Of a stretch of 64,000 nucleotides of DNA, positions 53,134-61,701 are shown in pieces (within the stretch, counting starts at the first letter, position 1; every line of letters begins with the position of its first letter). The notes under the pieces are model-generated. The model did no database searches, was not told the DNA's origin, and was given only the letters and a program-made list of their open reading frames with translations. The DNA is from Candidatus Onthovicinus excrementipullorum (GTDB lineage: Bacteria; Bacillota; Clostridia; Oscillospirales; Acutalibacteraceae): NCBI GenBank assembly GCA_018712345.1, contig DVHG01000017.1:46122-110121 (forward strand), in the 5' to 3' direction. The position numbers and the translations under genes were made by a program.

Positions 53134-53210
53134 TGGTCGGAGTGTCGGGACTTGAACCCGAGGCCTCTTGGTCCCGAACCAAGCGCGATACCAAACTTCG
53201 CCACACCCCG
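53134..53210 (-). tRNA. tRNA-Pro (CGG)
   Basis: Reading leftward from 53210: acceptor CGGGGTG pairs with CACTCCG, anticodon stem CTTGG/CCAAG, loop TTCGGGA with anticodon CGG, T-loop GGTTCAAGTCC, discriminator A and encoded CCA (53134-53136). All arms fit. It decodes CCG. Confidence 0.93.
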
Positions 53211-53227
53211 ATAAAGGCAACATTGAG

Positions 53228-53256
53228 ATTATATAATAAACAGTAGATAAAATCAA
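53228..53256 (-). promoter_or_regulatory. Promoter for tRNA-Pro
   Basis: TTGATT, 17-base spacer, TATAAT, about 18 bases before the tRNA. Confidence 0.65.
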
Positions 53257-53289
53257 GGGTTTTTTGAAATTTTTTCAAAAAAAAGGGGC

Positions 53290-53318
53290 TTGCATTCTGA
53301 TCCCCTTTTTGATATAAT
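53290..53318 (+). promoter_or_regulatory. Promoter for tRNA-Ser
   Basis: TTGCAT, 17-base spacer, TATAAT, 18 bases before the tRNA. Confidence 0.65.
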
Positions 53319-53336
53319 ATTCGAGCGGTTTGATAT

Positions 53337-53429
53337 GGAGAGTTGTCCGAGCTGGTCGAAGGAGCACGACTGGAAATCGTGTAAGCCTTAAACGAGGCTT
53401 CGAGGGTTCGAATCCCTTGCTCTCCGCCA
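53337..53429 (+). tRNA. tRNA-Ser (GGA)
   Basis: A class II tRNA of 93 bases. The acceptor GGAGAGT pairs with GCTCTCC, the anticodon loop CTGGAAA has GGA, and a long variable arm (GCCTTAAACGAGGC) is present. The encoded CCA is at 53427-53429. It decodes UCC/UCU. Confidence 0.94.
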
Positions 53430-53430
53430 C

Positions 53431-53470
53431 GCCGGAGCAAAGTTCGCTTTGCTCCGGCTTATTTTTTTGT
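53431..53470 (+). terminator. Terminator after tRNA-Ser
   Basis: A perfect 12-bp stem GCCGGAGCAAAG/CTTTGCTCCGGC, loop TTCG, then TTATTTTTTT. Confidence 0.85.
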
Positions 53471-53801
53471 CCTTTGGCGGAAAACAACCCTTTCTCCCTC
53501 CCGCGCCCTGCGCCTAATTGTCGAAAAAGGTTACACTGTGCCGTTACTGCTCGTTTGTAAACGTTGTGGCACTGCTGTCTCTCTTTCGGTTTTTGATCCA
53601 GGCGCAACCCATCCCATCCAAAATGCCAAGCTCTTTTCATCGCTCACACACGGAAAGGCACTTGACCCCACACGGGCGCTTTTCAATTTCATTAAAAAAT
53701 ACCTTTTTTCATTTATGCCAAGCTTCAAGAATCATATTTTAAAAAAAATGTCACAAAATCGCTTTTTGCTGGTATTTAATGATAGCAGGAGGTGATAAAA
53801 G
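53471..53801. other. Gene-free interval
   Basis: About 330 bases between the tRNA-Ser terminator and a 62-residue ORF. I see no convincing gene; ORFs in the track here lack ribosome sites. The last 100 bases are AT-rich and may hold the promoter for the next gene. Confidence 0.5.
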
Positions 53802-53990
53802 ATGGACAAAAAGGCACAATTGAATTCGGAACTGACAGCGGCATGCGACCAATTTACAAATTCGTATCTCAGCACCCTGAATCACTCCAACCTGGATGAC
53901 GAAACCTTTCAGGAGATTTATGTAATCGCATTGGAAATCCAAAAAACATTTGACGCATTTGCCAAGGCAATCAACAACTACCTGAAGTAG
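53802..53990 (+). CDS. Small hypothetical protein (62 residues)
   Basis: The ORF has a strong ribosome site (GGAGGTGAT, 7 bases). The peptide is helical and rich in Asn/Thr (KKAQLNSELTAACDQFTNSYLSTL, then EIQKTFDAFAKAINNYLK), without membrane segments. No known family. It lies next to the mobile island boundary. Confidence 0.5.
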   Translation: MDKKAQLNSELTAACDQFTNSYLSTLNHSNLDDETFQEIYVIALEIQKTFDAFAKAINNYLK

Positions 53991-54184
53991 CAACTTTCAG
54001 ACTTCCGCGCGATATTCCGCACAGAGAGACGGACAATTGACCAAACGTTTAAACCCAGGGACAGCCAAAGTCGCACCGGGCACCGGCCCATTGCTCTGTC
54101 CTGCTCTACAGGCATGAACACGCTTCGCAAAACCGGCCCTGCACAATGCCCGGCGCTAATAGGGCAGTAAAATGTAGAGAAGAT

Positions 54185-54228
54185 GGTGTAACACGATATG
54201 TGGCGGGTTACACCGTTTTCTTTTTTTA
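54185..54228 (+). terminator. Terminator at the left edge of the island
   Basis: An 8-bp stem GGTGTAAC/GTTACACC with a 14-base loop is followed by GTTTTCTTTTTTT. It faces right, ending at the stop codon of the recombinase remnant on the other strand. Confidence 0.65.
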
Positions 54229-55377
54229 TGCGGTCAGCTGTTTTGGAAGCAGTGATGCGCTTCGTATCTGTTCCATCATTCTCCGGATCTCCTGCTCGTC
54301 AGGAAGGCTCACCATTCCCACCGCCGTGAAATAGATGTCAACCTTCACCGATTTTCGAGCGTGCTTCTTTTCTGGATTGTGCACCTCAATGCGACGAATC
54401 AGCTTGTTGACGATTGTCGGCGTCAGTTCTTTCATGTCAGTAAACTCCCGCAACCCCTGCAAAAGCAGGCGCATATCCACCGATTTCTGCTCAATCTCGG
54501 ATAGCTGCTTTTCTTCCTCTTTGACCTTTTCCAGCAGTTCTTTCTGCTCGGATTCATACTCCTCCGCCATCCTTGCATAGCGTTCGTCCGACAGCTTCCC
54601 AATCACATTGTCCTCGTAAATCCGGCTGAACAGCTTGTCCAGATCGGCGATCCGCTTTCTGCTGCTTTCAATGGAAAGCTTCAATTTCTGTTGCCGTTTT
54701 TTCTGGAATTCCCCGCATTTCTGCTTCTGCATATAGAGGAATACCGACTCGTAACAGCGCACAAAATCCGCCAAACCCGCAACCGCTTCTTTCACAATCA
54801 TTTCTAACACCACATCCCGAATGAAATGGATGGTACAGTTTCCTCTGCCGTCCTTGTAGTTGGCGCAGCGGAAGAATTCCTGATTGCGTTTGAGCGATTT
54901 GGCAGCGCAGAAGTGCAGCTTTGATTTGCAGTCGGCACAGAATACCAGACCGGAAAACAAGCTTTTCCGATTTGTCTTTGTCGGTCTGCGCTTGTTCTTC
55001 CTGAGTTCCTGTACCCTCAGCCACACATTTTCATCAATGATCGCTTCCTGCGTGTTTGGAATGATCTGGTATTCTTTTTTTGGATTCTCAATCACCTTAT
55101 GCACCTTGTAGCTAACCGTTGTAGATTTCCCGTTCACCGTGCATCCGGTGTACTGCTGGTTTTCTAAAATACGCTCCACGGTGCTTTCGTGCCAGCCGTA
55201 GATATTTGCCGGAACGGGATTGCTTGTCTTTCTGCCAATCGAGTGAAAATATGCTGTTGGCGTCAAAACCTTTTCTTTTTCCAGCTGCTTTGCGATCTGC
55301 GTCGGCCCTTTCCCAGCAAGGCAGAGGGCGAATATCTTCCGGACGACTTGCGCCGCAGGCTCGTCAATATACCATTG
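54226..55377 (-). pseudogene. Serine recombinase remnant lacking the catalytic domain
   Basis: The reading frame runs from a TAG at 55378-55380 to 54226, about 383 codons. It begins around TGG-TAT-ATT-GAC and the recombinase-domain sequence DEPAAQVVRKIFALC, then GPTQIAKQLEKEKV, GWHESTVERILENQQYTG, the zinc ribbon VFCADCKSKLHFCAAK...CANYKDGRGNC, a coiled coil (about 210-300) and a C-terminal DUF4368-like tail. The resolvase catalytic domain (with the nucleophilic Ser), about 150 residues, is gone. Large serine recombinases integrate conjugative elements and phages. The loss sits exactly where an HsdS fragment starts on the other strand. Confidence 0.85.
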
Positions 55378-55691
55378 CTATGACAGATCTTTGCACTAAT
55401 CAAGGCTTTAAGTCAATTATCCCCAAAAGCGAATTTGGAACTGCTTTCGTGTACTATTTTCTCAAAGAAAACAGACAGTTGTTGGAAAGTCATTCATCCG
55501 GAACTACCTTTATGGAGATTTCGGGTAATGTGTTGAAAGCCATTCCCGTTTCCATTCCGCCCGAAGAACTCACGAAGAAATTTTCGTCAATGTGTGAACC
55601 AATATTCGCATATCAGGAACAAATTGAAGCCGAGATTTTGCATTTACTTGAGCTTCAACGCACAATGGTAAGCCAAATATCAAGCCGCTAA
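55366..55691 (+). pseudogene. hsdS: HsdS fragment (C-terminal third of type I specificity subunit)
   Basis: Codons from about 55366 read TIAMTDLCTNQGFKSIIPK, then GTAFVYYFLKENRQLLESHSSGTTFMEISGNVLKAIPVSIPPEELTKKF and the final helix QEQIEAEILHLLELQRTMVSQI. This is the last portion of the second target-recognition domain plus the C-terminal conserved helix. The remaining two thirds are absent, and it joins head-on with the truncated recombinase. It lacks a proper start, so it is presumably non-functional. Confidence 0.8.
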
Positions 55692-55723
55692 ATTATCATT
55701 TATCATTTAAGGGAGAAACATTT

Positions 55724-56626
55724 ATGCCTTTAGCAGATATTATTCAAATAGTGATTGGTGTTTTGTCTTTACTGGCAACTATTGCGGTTTCCTTTGCGAT
55801 TTATTGGTTGCAAATGCACCATGAAAAAGAATTGCAAAGATTGGAAAAAAAGCAAAAGCAAAAAGAATTAGAGGAAAAGGCAAATTTATTTCTGATGGAT
55901 AATGAATCCGAACGAGATTATTTGCCGTGGTGTGTTCTTGCTGCGAATCTCCACCGGCTTGAGAAACATACCCGTGTTATTTATACAGCTTTTTGCCGCT
56001 GTCCTGAAGAATTGAGAGACGAAATCTTAAAGCAGGCAGGTTTTGAAATAGTTTCAATGAAAGATAAGGATTGGGTATATGATTGCATAGAAAAACTAAA
56101 AGCCGATATTAAGAAATATAATTTAGGGCGAGACTATTTGTATGATGGGGCAAAATACTTTCATAGAAGTTATGAAAGATATCGTGAGTCACAATGGGAT
56201 GGTACACCATGTGTGTTTGAACCTATAAATAAAAACAATAGAATTAGAAGAACATTCAATATCAATCAACTCTCTATCGGTGATTATATAGACGAATATT
56301 TTTACTACTATATTGATAAGCATATGGACTTGGAAAATGACATACCGATTCCCCCTATAGACTATGTGTGGACTTCTCGAAATCTTGCATACTGTGATGA
56401 AGAAAAAGTTTGTATGTGGATGATGGAGCTAATTGAAAATATCGCTATCATAACTAAGAACAGAAAAGCCAATGATGAAACAAATAAGGTTATATTGGAA
56501 TACACCGATGCACAAGCTGAAACTTTTGAGGATAAATATTATGAAACTTTGCAAGCGCTGTATAATTCATACTATGAAGCACCAAAAGATGAAAAAACAA
56601 GAGGTGACCACAATGGCAAACTTTAA
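55724..56626 (+). CDS. Unknown membrane-anchored protein between hsdS and hsdR
   Basis: The protein has 300 residues with GGGAGAAAC before the ATG. One N-terminal membrane segment (IIQIVIGVLSLLATIAVSFAIYWLQMHH) is followed by a Lys/Glu-rich helix and a soluble domain with several conserved-looking Trp, Tyr and Cys residues (DYLPWCVLAANLHRLEKHTRVIY, GAKYFHRSYERYRES). The end overlaps the hsdR start by 14 bases, implying translational coupling. DNA is AT-rich. I recognise no domain, though it is in the general size and layout of DUF4760-like proteins. A role with type I restriction is inferred from context only. Confidence 0.6.
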   Translation: MPLADIIQIVIGVLSLLATIAVSFAIYWLQMHHEKELQRLEKKQKQKELEEKANLFLMDNESERDYLPWCVLAANLHRLEKHTRVIYTAFCRCPEELRDEILKQAGFEIVSMKDKDWVYDCIEKLKADIKKYNLGRDYLYDGAKYFHRSYERYRESQWDGTPCVFEPINKNNRIRRTFNINQLSIGDYIDEYFYYYIDKHMDLENDIPIPPIDYVWTSRNLAYCDEEKVCMWMMELIENIAIITKNRKANDETNKVILEYTDAQAETFEDKYYETLQALYNSYYEAPKDEKTRGDHNGKL

Positions 56627-59600
56627 TGAACACGCTTTAGAACTATCCATCATGGAGCTGTTCAAGGATGAAGGATACACTTATCTCGCAGGAGAGCAGA
56701 TCCATCGGGAACGCACGGAAGTTCTGCTTGCCGATGACCTGCGGCAGTATTTATATAACCGTTACGCCAAGGACTGCATCACCCCCAGCGAAGTGGACGG
56801 TATCCTTTTGCGGTTGCGGAACATCTCTGGCACAGTGTACGAAGCGAACAAGGCGATACATAAACTGCTGTGCGACGGCTTTATCCTCAACCGTGAGGAC
56901 AGGATGCAGAAGGATTTATATATTGAGCTGATCGACTATGACAACCCCGAAAATAACATCTTCAAAGCGGTCAACCAGTTTGAAATCGAGGGCGTGGGCG
57001 GTCAGCTTCGCATTCCCGACGGTATCGTGTTTGTCAACGGCATTCCTGTGGTAGTTCTGGAATTCAAAAGCGCCGTCAAAGAAAATACAACAATCATGGA
57101 CGCTTACAAGCAGCTCACCGTCCGCTACCGCAGAGATATTCCGGAACTGCTCAAATACAATGCCTTTGTAGTCATCAGCGACGGAGCGAACAACAAATAC
57201 GGTTCTCTTTTCAGTCCCTATGACTATTTCTATGCGTGGAGGAAAGTTGAGTCTAATGATAAGGAGCTGGACGGAATCAACTCCCTTGTCACCATGATAA
57301 AAGGGCTGTTTCGCAAAGACCGATTGCTTGCGGTTATCAAGGATTTTATCTATTTCCCCGACAACTCGGATAAAGAGCTGAAAATCGTCTGCCGTTATCC
57401 GCAGTTTTTTGCTGCAACGAAACTGTTTGAGAATATCAAGCTGCATATGCGTCCTGACGGCGATGGAAAGGGCGGCACCTATTTCGGGGCTACCGGCTGC
57501 GGCAAGAGCTACACCATGTTGTTTTTGACCCGTATGCTGATGAAAAGCAAACTGTTCCACAGCCCGACTATTTTAATTATCACCGACCGTACTGATTTGG
57601 ACGACCAGCTTTCCCGCCAATTTGTCAATTCCAAAAAATATATTGGCGATGAAACGGTAGTCAGCATTGAATCCCGTGAAAAGCTGCGGGAAGAATTGCA
57701 GGGGCGGGAAAGCGGCGGCGTGTATTTAACGACCATTCAGAAATTCACAGAGGATTTGCAGCTTCTTACCGATAGAACCAATGTCATTTGTATTTCTGAT
57801 GAGGCGCACCGGAGCCAGATCAACCTTGACCAAAAGGTCAAAGTGACCGAAGCGGGTGTGGAGCGCAAATACGGCTTTGCCAAGTATTTGCACGATTCCC
57901 TGACAAACGCAACCTATGTAGGCTTTACCGGAACGCCTGTAGACGGAACCATTGAAGTATTCGGCCCTGTGGTGGATTCCTACACCATGACCGAATCGGT
58001 GCGTGACGGCATTACCGTCAATCTTGTTTACGACGGGCGTGCGGCGAGGGTGACGCTGGACAATGCAAAAGTCAAAGAAATCGAACAGTATTACGATCAG
58101 TGCGAAACGCAGGGTGCTAACGAGCACCAAATTGAGGAAAGCCAGAAAGCCGTTGCTAAAATGGAGGCGATTATCGGCGATCCGGACAGGCTGCGTGCAG
58201 TCGCTAAGGACTTTATTCACCATTACGAAACCCGTGTGGCAGAGGGTGCTACAGTTGCGGGAAAGGCAATGTTTGTCTGCATGAACCGCAATATCGCTTA
58301 TGACCTTTACAAAATCATTGTAGAGATGCGTCCCGAATGGGCGGAAAAGAAAATCAGCGAAGATGAAACAGCGCTTACCGATAAAGAGAGAAAAGAACTG
58401 AAGCCCATTGAGAAAATCAAACTGGTGATGACTCGCAACAAAGATGATGAGCCCGCTCTTTATGAAATGCTTGGGACAAAGGATGACCGCAAGGAATTTG
58501 ACCGGCAGTTCAAAAATCCGAAATCCAATTTCAAAATCGCCATTGTTGTCGATATGTGGCTGACCGGATTTGATGTGCCGGAACTGGATACCATTTACAT
58601 AGACAAGCCGATTCAGCAGCACCCCCTGATCCAAACGATCTCCCGTGTCAACCGTGTCTGCGAAGGGAAAGACAAGGGCTTGATTGTAGACTATATCGGC
58701 ATCAAAAAGAATATGAACCTTGCTCTAAAGAAATACACGAACTTTGAATGTGATGAGTTTGAAGGTATAGAGCAGGCAGTTACTATTGTCAAAGACCAAT
58801 TAGAAGTGCTGGCGCAGATGTTCCACAGCTTTAACAGCAAGGATTTCTTTGAGGGCTCTCCGACGGAACAGCTTGCCTGCCTCAATCGGGCGGTTGAATA
58901 TGTGCAGCTTTCGGAAGAACTGGAAACACGCTTTATGGCGGCGGTCAAGCGAATGAAGCAGGCTTTCAATCTTTGCAGCTCCAGCGAAAAGATTTCGGAC
59001 GAGGAAAAAGACTATATCCACTTTTACTGCGCTGTCCGCTCTATTCTCTTCAAGCTGACAAAGGGAGACGCCCCGGATATTTCACAGATGAACGCCCGTG
59101 TGCGTGAAATGCTGGAGGGTGCTATCCAGTCGGACGGTATCGAGGAATTATTTGAAACCGGAAAACATATCTCTGTTGACATTTTCAGCGATGAGTATAT
59201 GGACAAGATAAACGCTATCCAGCTGCCGAACACCAAAATCAAAATCCTGCAAAGACTGCTTTCTCAGGCAATTGACGAATTCAAGAAGGTTAACAAAATT
59301 ATGGGTGTAGAGTTTGCGGACAGATTAAAGCGGGTGGTTGACGAATACAATAACCGCCGCAGAGATGAATCCTATGCCAATGAGGTGCTTGACGATATTG
59401 CCGGGAAGCTTGCCGATCTGCTTGCGGAGCTGAAAACAGAGAAGGACTCCTTCAAAAAATTAGGGATAGACTACGAGGAAAAAGCCTTTTATGATATTTT
59501 GAAAGCCGTTGCAAAGAAATACGAATTCGATAATGAATATCCGGATGAAAAAATGCTTGAGCTTTCAAAGAAAATCAAAGTCATTGTTGACGATAAGTCC

Positions 59601-59759
59601 CGCTATACCGATTGGTCTACCCGTGACGACATCAAAGCAAATTTGCAGGTGGATTTGATTTTGCTGCTGGACGAATACGGCTATCCGCCGGTAACACTGG
59701 ATGATGTCTATAAGGAAGTTCTGGAACAGGCGGAAAACTTTAAGAAGTACGCCGGTTAA
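56613..59759 (+). CDS. hsdR: Type I restriction endonuclease subunit R
   Basis: The protein has 1048 residues from the ATG at 56613 (GAGGTGACC upstream). It has the PD-(D/E)xK nuclease in IPDGIVFVNGIPVVVLEFKSAV (about 144-165), Walker A GATGCGKSYTMLF (about 292), DEAH box ISDEAHRS, motif III GFTGTP and motif VI in QTISRVNRVCEGKDKG, then a C-terminal helical domain. It translocates DNA and cuts with HsdM/HsdS. No HsdM is present in the window and HsdS is truncated, so it is an orphan unless supplied from elsewhere. Confidence 0.9.
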   Translation: MANFNEHALELSIMELFKDEGYTYLAGEQIHRERTEVLLADDLRQYLYNRYAKDCITPSEVDGILLRLRNISGTVYEANKAIHKLLCDGFILNREDRMQKDLYIELIDYDNPENNIFKAVNQFEIEGVGGQLRIPDGIVFVNGIPVVVLEFKSAVKENTTIMDAYKQLTVRYRRDIPELLKYNAFVVISDGANNKYGSLFSPYDYFYAWRKVESNDKELDGINSLVTMIKGLFRKDRLLAVIKDFIYFPDNSDKELKIVCRYPQFFAATKLFENIKLHMRPDGDGKGGTYFGATGCGKSYTMLFLTRMLMKSKLFHSPTILIITDRTDLDDQLSRQFVNSKKYIGDETVVSIESREKLREELQGRESGGVYLTTIQKFTEDLQLLTDRTNVICISDEAHRSQINLDQKVKVTEAGVERKYGFAKYLHDSLTNATYVGFTGTPVDGTIEVFGPVVDSYTMTESVRDGITVNLVYDGRAARVTLDNAKVKEIEQYYDQCETQGANEHQIEESQKAVAKMEAIIGDPDRLRAVAKDFIHHYETRVAEGATVAGKAMFVCMNRNIAYDLYKIIVEMRPEWAEKKISEDETALTDKERKELKPIEKIKLVMTRNKDDEPALYEMLGTKDDRKEFDRQFKNPKSNFKIAIVVDMWLTGFDVPELDTIYIDKPIQQHPLIQTISRVNRVCEGKDKGLIVDYIGIKKNMNLALKKYTNFECDEFEGIEQAVTIVKDQLEVLAQMFHSFNSKDFFEGSPTEQLACLNRAVEYVQLSEELETRFMAAVKRMKQAFNLCSSSEKISDEEKDYIHFYCAVRSILFKLTKGDAPDISQMNARVREMLEGAIQSDGIEELFETGKHISVDIFSDEYMDKINAIQLPNTKIKILQRLLSQAIDEFKKVNKIMGVEFADRLKRVVDEYNNRRRDESYANEVLDDIAGKLADLLAELKTEKDSFKKLGIDYEEKAFYDILKAVAKKYEFDNEYPDEKMLELSKKIKVIVDDKSRYTDWSTRDDIKANLQVDLILLLDEYGYPPVTLDDVYKEVLEQAENFKKYAG

Positions 59760-59782
59760 AAGCATATAGAATCAATCGGGTC

Positions 59783-59838
59783 TTAGGGCAGCGCCCTAAC
59801 GAGAATCACTGTTTGTAGCCGTATGGGGATACAAACAG
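59783..59838. other. Two consecutive hairpins after hsdR
   Basis: TTAGGGC/GCCCTAA (59783-59799) and CTGTTTGTA/TACAAACAG (59809-59838). No T-tract follows either. They may be ends of the mobile unit or mRNA 3' structures. Confidence 0.45.
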
Positions 59839-59859
59839 TCTGCTCGCTAAGATGATACA

Positions 59860-59895
59860 GAAAAACCGGAGAAGGCTGTTTTGCTTTCTCCGGTT
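59860..59895 (-). terminator. Terminator of the tnpV unit
   Basis: AACCGGAGAA/TTCTCCGGTT stem with a 12-base loop, then TTTCTG on the minus strand, after the small ORF below. Confidence 0.7.
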
Positions 59896-59904
59896 CGTTC
59901 TATG

Positions 59905-60072
59905 TTACCCTAATTTTTTCGGCTTTGCTTTTGAAATTTTGACAATCAAGTCGTCTACGGCGTCGGTATAGCGCCCTTCCTGCCGCAGCTTGTTCTGAAA
60001 CCAAATGAGATTTTGAATGAGAAATCTGTGCTCAGCTTCCGAAAGATAGAGATGATATTTCTGCTCTCTCAT
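59905..60072 (-). CDS. Small transposon-associated protein (55 residues)
   Basis: Not in the track. The ATG at 60072 overlaps the end of tnpV (GTATGA). It reads MREQKYHLYLSEAEHRFLIQ then NLIWFQNKLRQEGRYTDAVDDLIVK. Proteins of this pattern follow TnpV in conjugative transposons of Firmicutes, as I recall. The function is unknown. Confidence 0.7.
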   Translation of the reverse strand: MREQKYHLYLSEAEHRFLIQNLIWFQNKLRQEGRYTDAVDDLIVKISKAKPKKLG

Positions 60073-60441
60073 ACGAAAATCAACTCGTTGTTGACGATTT
60101 CAGCGACTCGGTTTCGGATGTTGTTCATCTTTTGCACCCATTCCATAGGGTGCTTGGCTTTCAGATCTTCCGTGACATTTTCCTGCTTAGAAAGTACGGA
60201 TACAAGTGATTGAAACAGCCGCTCCGCCTGCTGATCTACCTCTGCTAGATGTTCATTCAGTGTTCCGGCGGTCAGCAGATTGTAATACCAAATTTTGTGA
60301 TACCGCTTCAAATACTGCCGGTATTGTTGCCCCCCAAATTCCGATTTCAATTTCTTTTTCGGGTGGTATTTTCAGATTGGGAAGCTCATAATCGCCTTGC
60401 CGGGTATAGGTGCCGCCTGCTTTTTCATAAATGCTTTTCAT
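60069..60441 (-). pseudogene. tnpV: tnpV, frameshifted
   Basis: The start (ATG at 60441, AGGAGG upstream) reads MKSIYEKAGGTYTRQGDYEL-PNLKIPPEKEIEIGIWG. The rest (FGGQQYRQYLKRYHKIWYYNLLTAGTLNEHL...PMEWVQKMNNIRNRVAEIVNNELIFV) lies in another frame, from 60350. The two parts match the whole TnpV. The shift falls in a run of six G (C6 at 60330-60335 on the + strand); five would restore the frame. So the gene is inactivated by a one-base insertion, or the run is a sequencing error. Confidence 0.8.
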
Positions 60442-60538
60442 CGTAAAACCTCCTGTGTTTTATGATATTTTCATTCTACAGAAGATTCTCAGGAAAAACC
60501 AATGTGCCGATTGCAGTTTTAACGGCATATACAGAACA

Positions 60539-60566
60539 AGAGTACGAACCCTTCGATTCGTACTCT
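60539..60566. other. 10-bp inverted repeat near the island right end
   Basis: AGAGTACGAA and TTCGTACTCT with an 8-base loop, perfect. No T-tract. It may be part of a recombination or end structure. No convincing gene lies in 60442-60668. Confidence 0.4.
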
Positions 60567-60668
60567 CGTTTCTACCCTGCAATGCCGATTTCTGTGTGTT
60601 TTTCGGATACTGCCTTATGCACACTCGGCAAAACAGGCGGCCGCTTTGGCAGTAAAATTTACGGGTAA

Positions 60669-61211
60669 AAAATTGTTATATTAAACGGGAGCCCCCGCAA
60701 AAACCGAAATACCTCCGCATTGGTTCAGGCATTTACCCAAGGCGCAAAAATATCCAACAACATAATCAATGAATTTTTTCTTGACAGCATGGATATTCAC
60801 GGCTGCAAAGGCTGTTTTTGCGGCGACAGCAGCCGGACATGTCCATGTGTGCAAAAAGACGATATGGATAAAATCTATCCGGCTATAAAAGAAAGCGATA
60901 TAATAATTCTTGCCTCTCCTTTATATTGCTGGAACATGAGCGGTCAGCTCAGAACAGCTATAGATCGTCTGTTTGCTTTAGAAGAAGGAAAAGAAAATCT
61001 ATTGCGAGGGCATTCGCGCGCCATAATACTGCTTATGGCGGCAGAAGGGCATGATTTTGCCGACGTCCTGACATATTACAGGCATTTATCAGAACATCAA
61101 AGATGGAAAAATCTCGGCTGCGTCCTGGCCGGGGGTAATGGCGGCGCAGGAGATATCCAAGGAAAACCTGAAATCCAGCAAGCATATGTGCTGGGAAAGT
61201 CAATTAAGTAA
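60669..61211 (+). pseudogene. NADPH-dependent FMN reductase-family protein, start codon missing
   Basis: The frame from 60669 reads KIVILNGSPRKNRNTSALVQ, the canonical family start less its Met; the codon before it is TAA. The body has the Cys-rich GCKGCFCGDSSRTCPCVQKDDM, then SDIIILASPLYCWNMSGQLRTAIDRLFAL, as in flavodoxin-like NADPH-dependent FMN reductases and iron-sulfur flavoproteins. About 180 residues remain. The Met was probably replaced at the junction with the mobile island, with no ribosome site left. An ATT start or an internal TTG (60720) is possible but unlikely. Confidence 0.78.
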
Positions 61212-61557
61212 ACGGCCAATCTGCGGTTGAGAATGGCCTGCATTAGGCATTGAAAAATCCTTACATATGGGCTTTTACGGTTATAAATGTCCGACAATAA
61301 ATTTTAACCCCACTCTGCCGCCAGAGACCAAAAAGCCGCGGAACCCCCCACCCTTAAACCACACGGCCTCCACTAACGCCGGGACGGTTGCGGCGCGGGC
61401 AGGCCGCCGTTAAGGCGGCGGGTTTATATTGTCCTGGCCCGAACGGGCCGGGACGGGCGCAGAGTTAAAGCCGCTGAAAAATAGGTCCGAGTGGAAAATA
61501 AATATAGGCTTTAGATAACAGGCATTCCCGGAGCGCCCACATTAAAAGGGCGGGGCG

Positions 61558-61603
61558 CCCCATTGGAAACCTCAAAACATCCCCATTGAAAATCTCAAAA
61601 CAT
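61558..61603. repeat. 23-base tandem repeat, two copies
   Basis: CCCCATTGGAAACCTCAAAACAT followed at once by CCCCATTGAAAATCTCAAAACA-T. Twenty-one of 23 positions agree. Only two copies, so not a CRISPR array. Confidence 0.75.
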
Positions 61604-61619
61604 AATAAACATATAAAAG

Positions 61620-61671
61620 ATACAAAATAATAAGGCGGGAAAGCGCAGATATTTTGCTGCCCACCCGCCTC
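61620..61671 (-). terminator. Terminator of the glycosidase-like gene
   Basis: AGGCGGG/CCCGCCT with an inner GCAG/CTGC stem, then TTATTATTTTG on the minus strand. Confidence 0.65.
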
Positions 61672-61701
61672 GTAAAGCTATAAATATAATAGTTCCAATA
61701 C

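Larger units (their letters stand above)
61212..61701. other. Gene-free interval with hairpins
   Basis: About 490 bases without a convincing ORF. It holds a GC-rich patch (about 61370-61460) with GCCGCC/GGCGGC and TCCTGGCCC/GGGCCGGGA hairpins, a 23-base tandem repeat (61558-61603) and a terminator for the next gene. The composition changes abruptly across it. Confidence 0.5.

Noticed and set aside
53518-53801. ORFs in the interval after tRNA-Ser
   Set aside because: No ribosome sites or protein-like composition; left as gene-free.
54146-54334. 62-residue + ORF at the island's left edge
   Set aside because: It runs through a terminator and the end of the recombinase remnant and lacks a ribosome site.
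57726-58634. 302-residue minus ORF opposite hsdR
   Set aside because: Shadow of hsdR; no ribosome site.
61558-61603. Possible CRISPR array
   Set aside because: Two directly abutting copies with no spacer, and no cas genes in the window.
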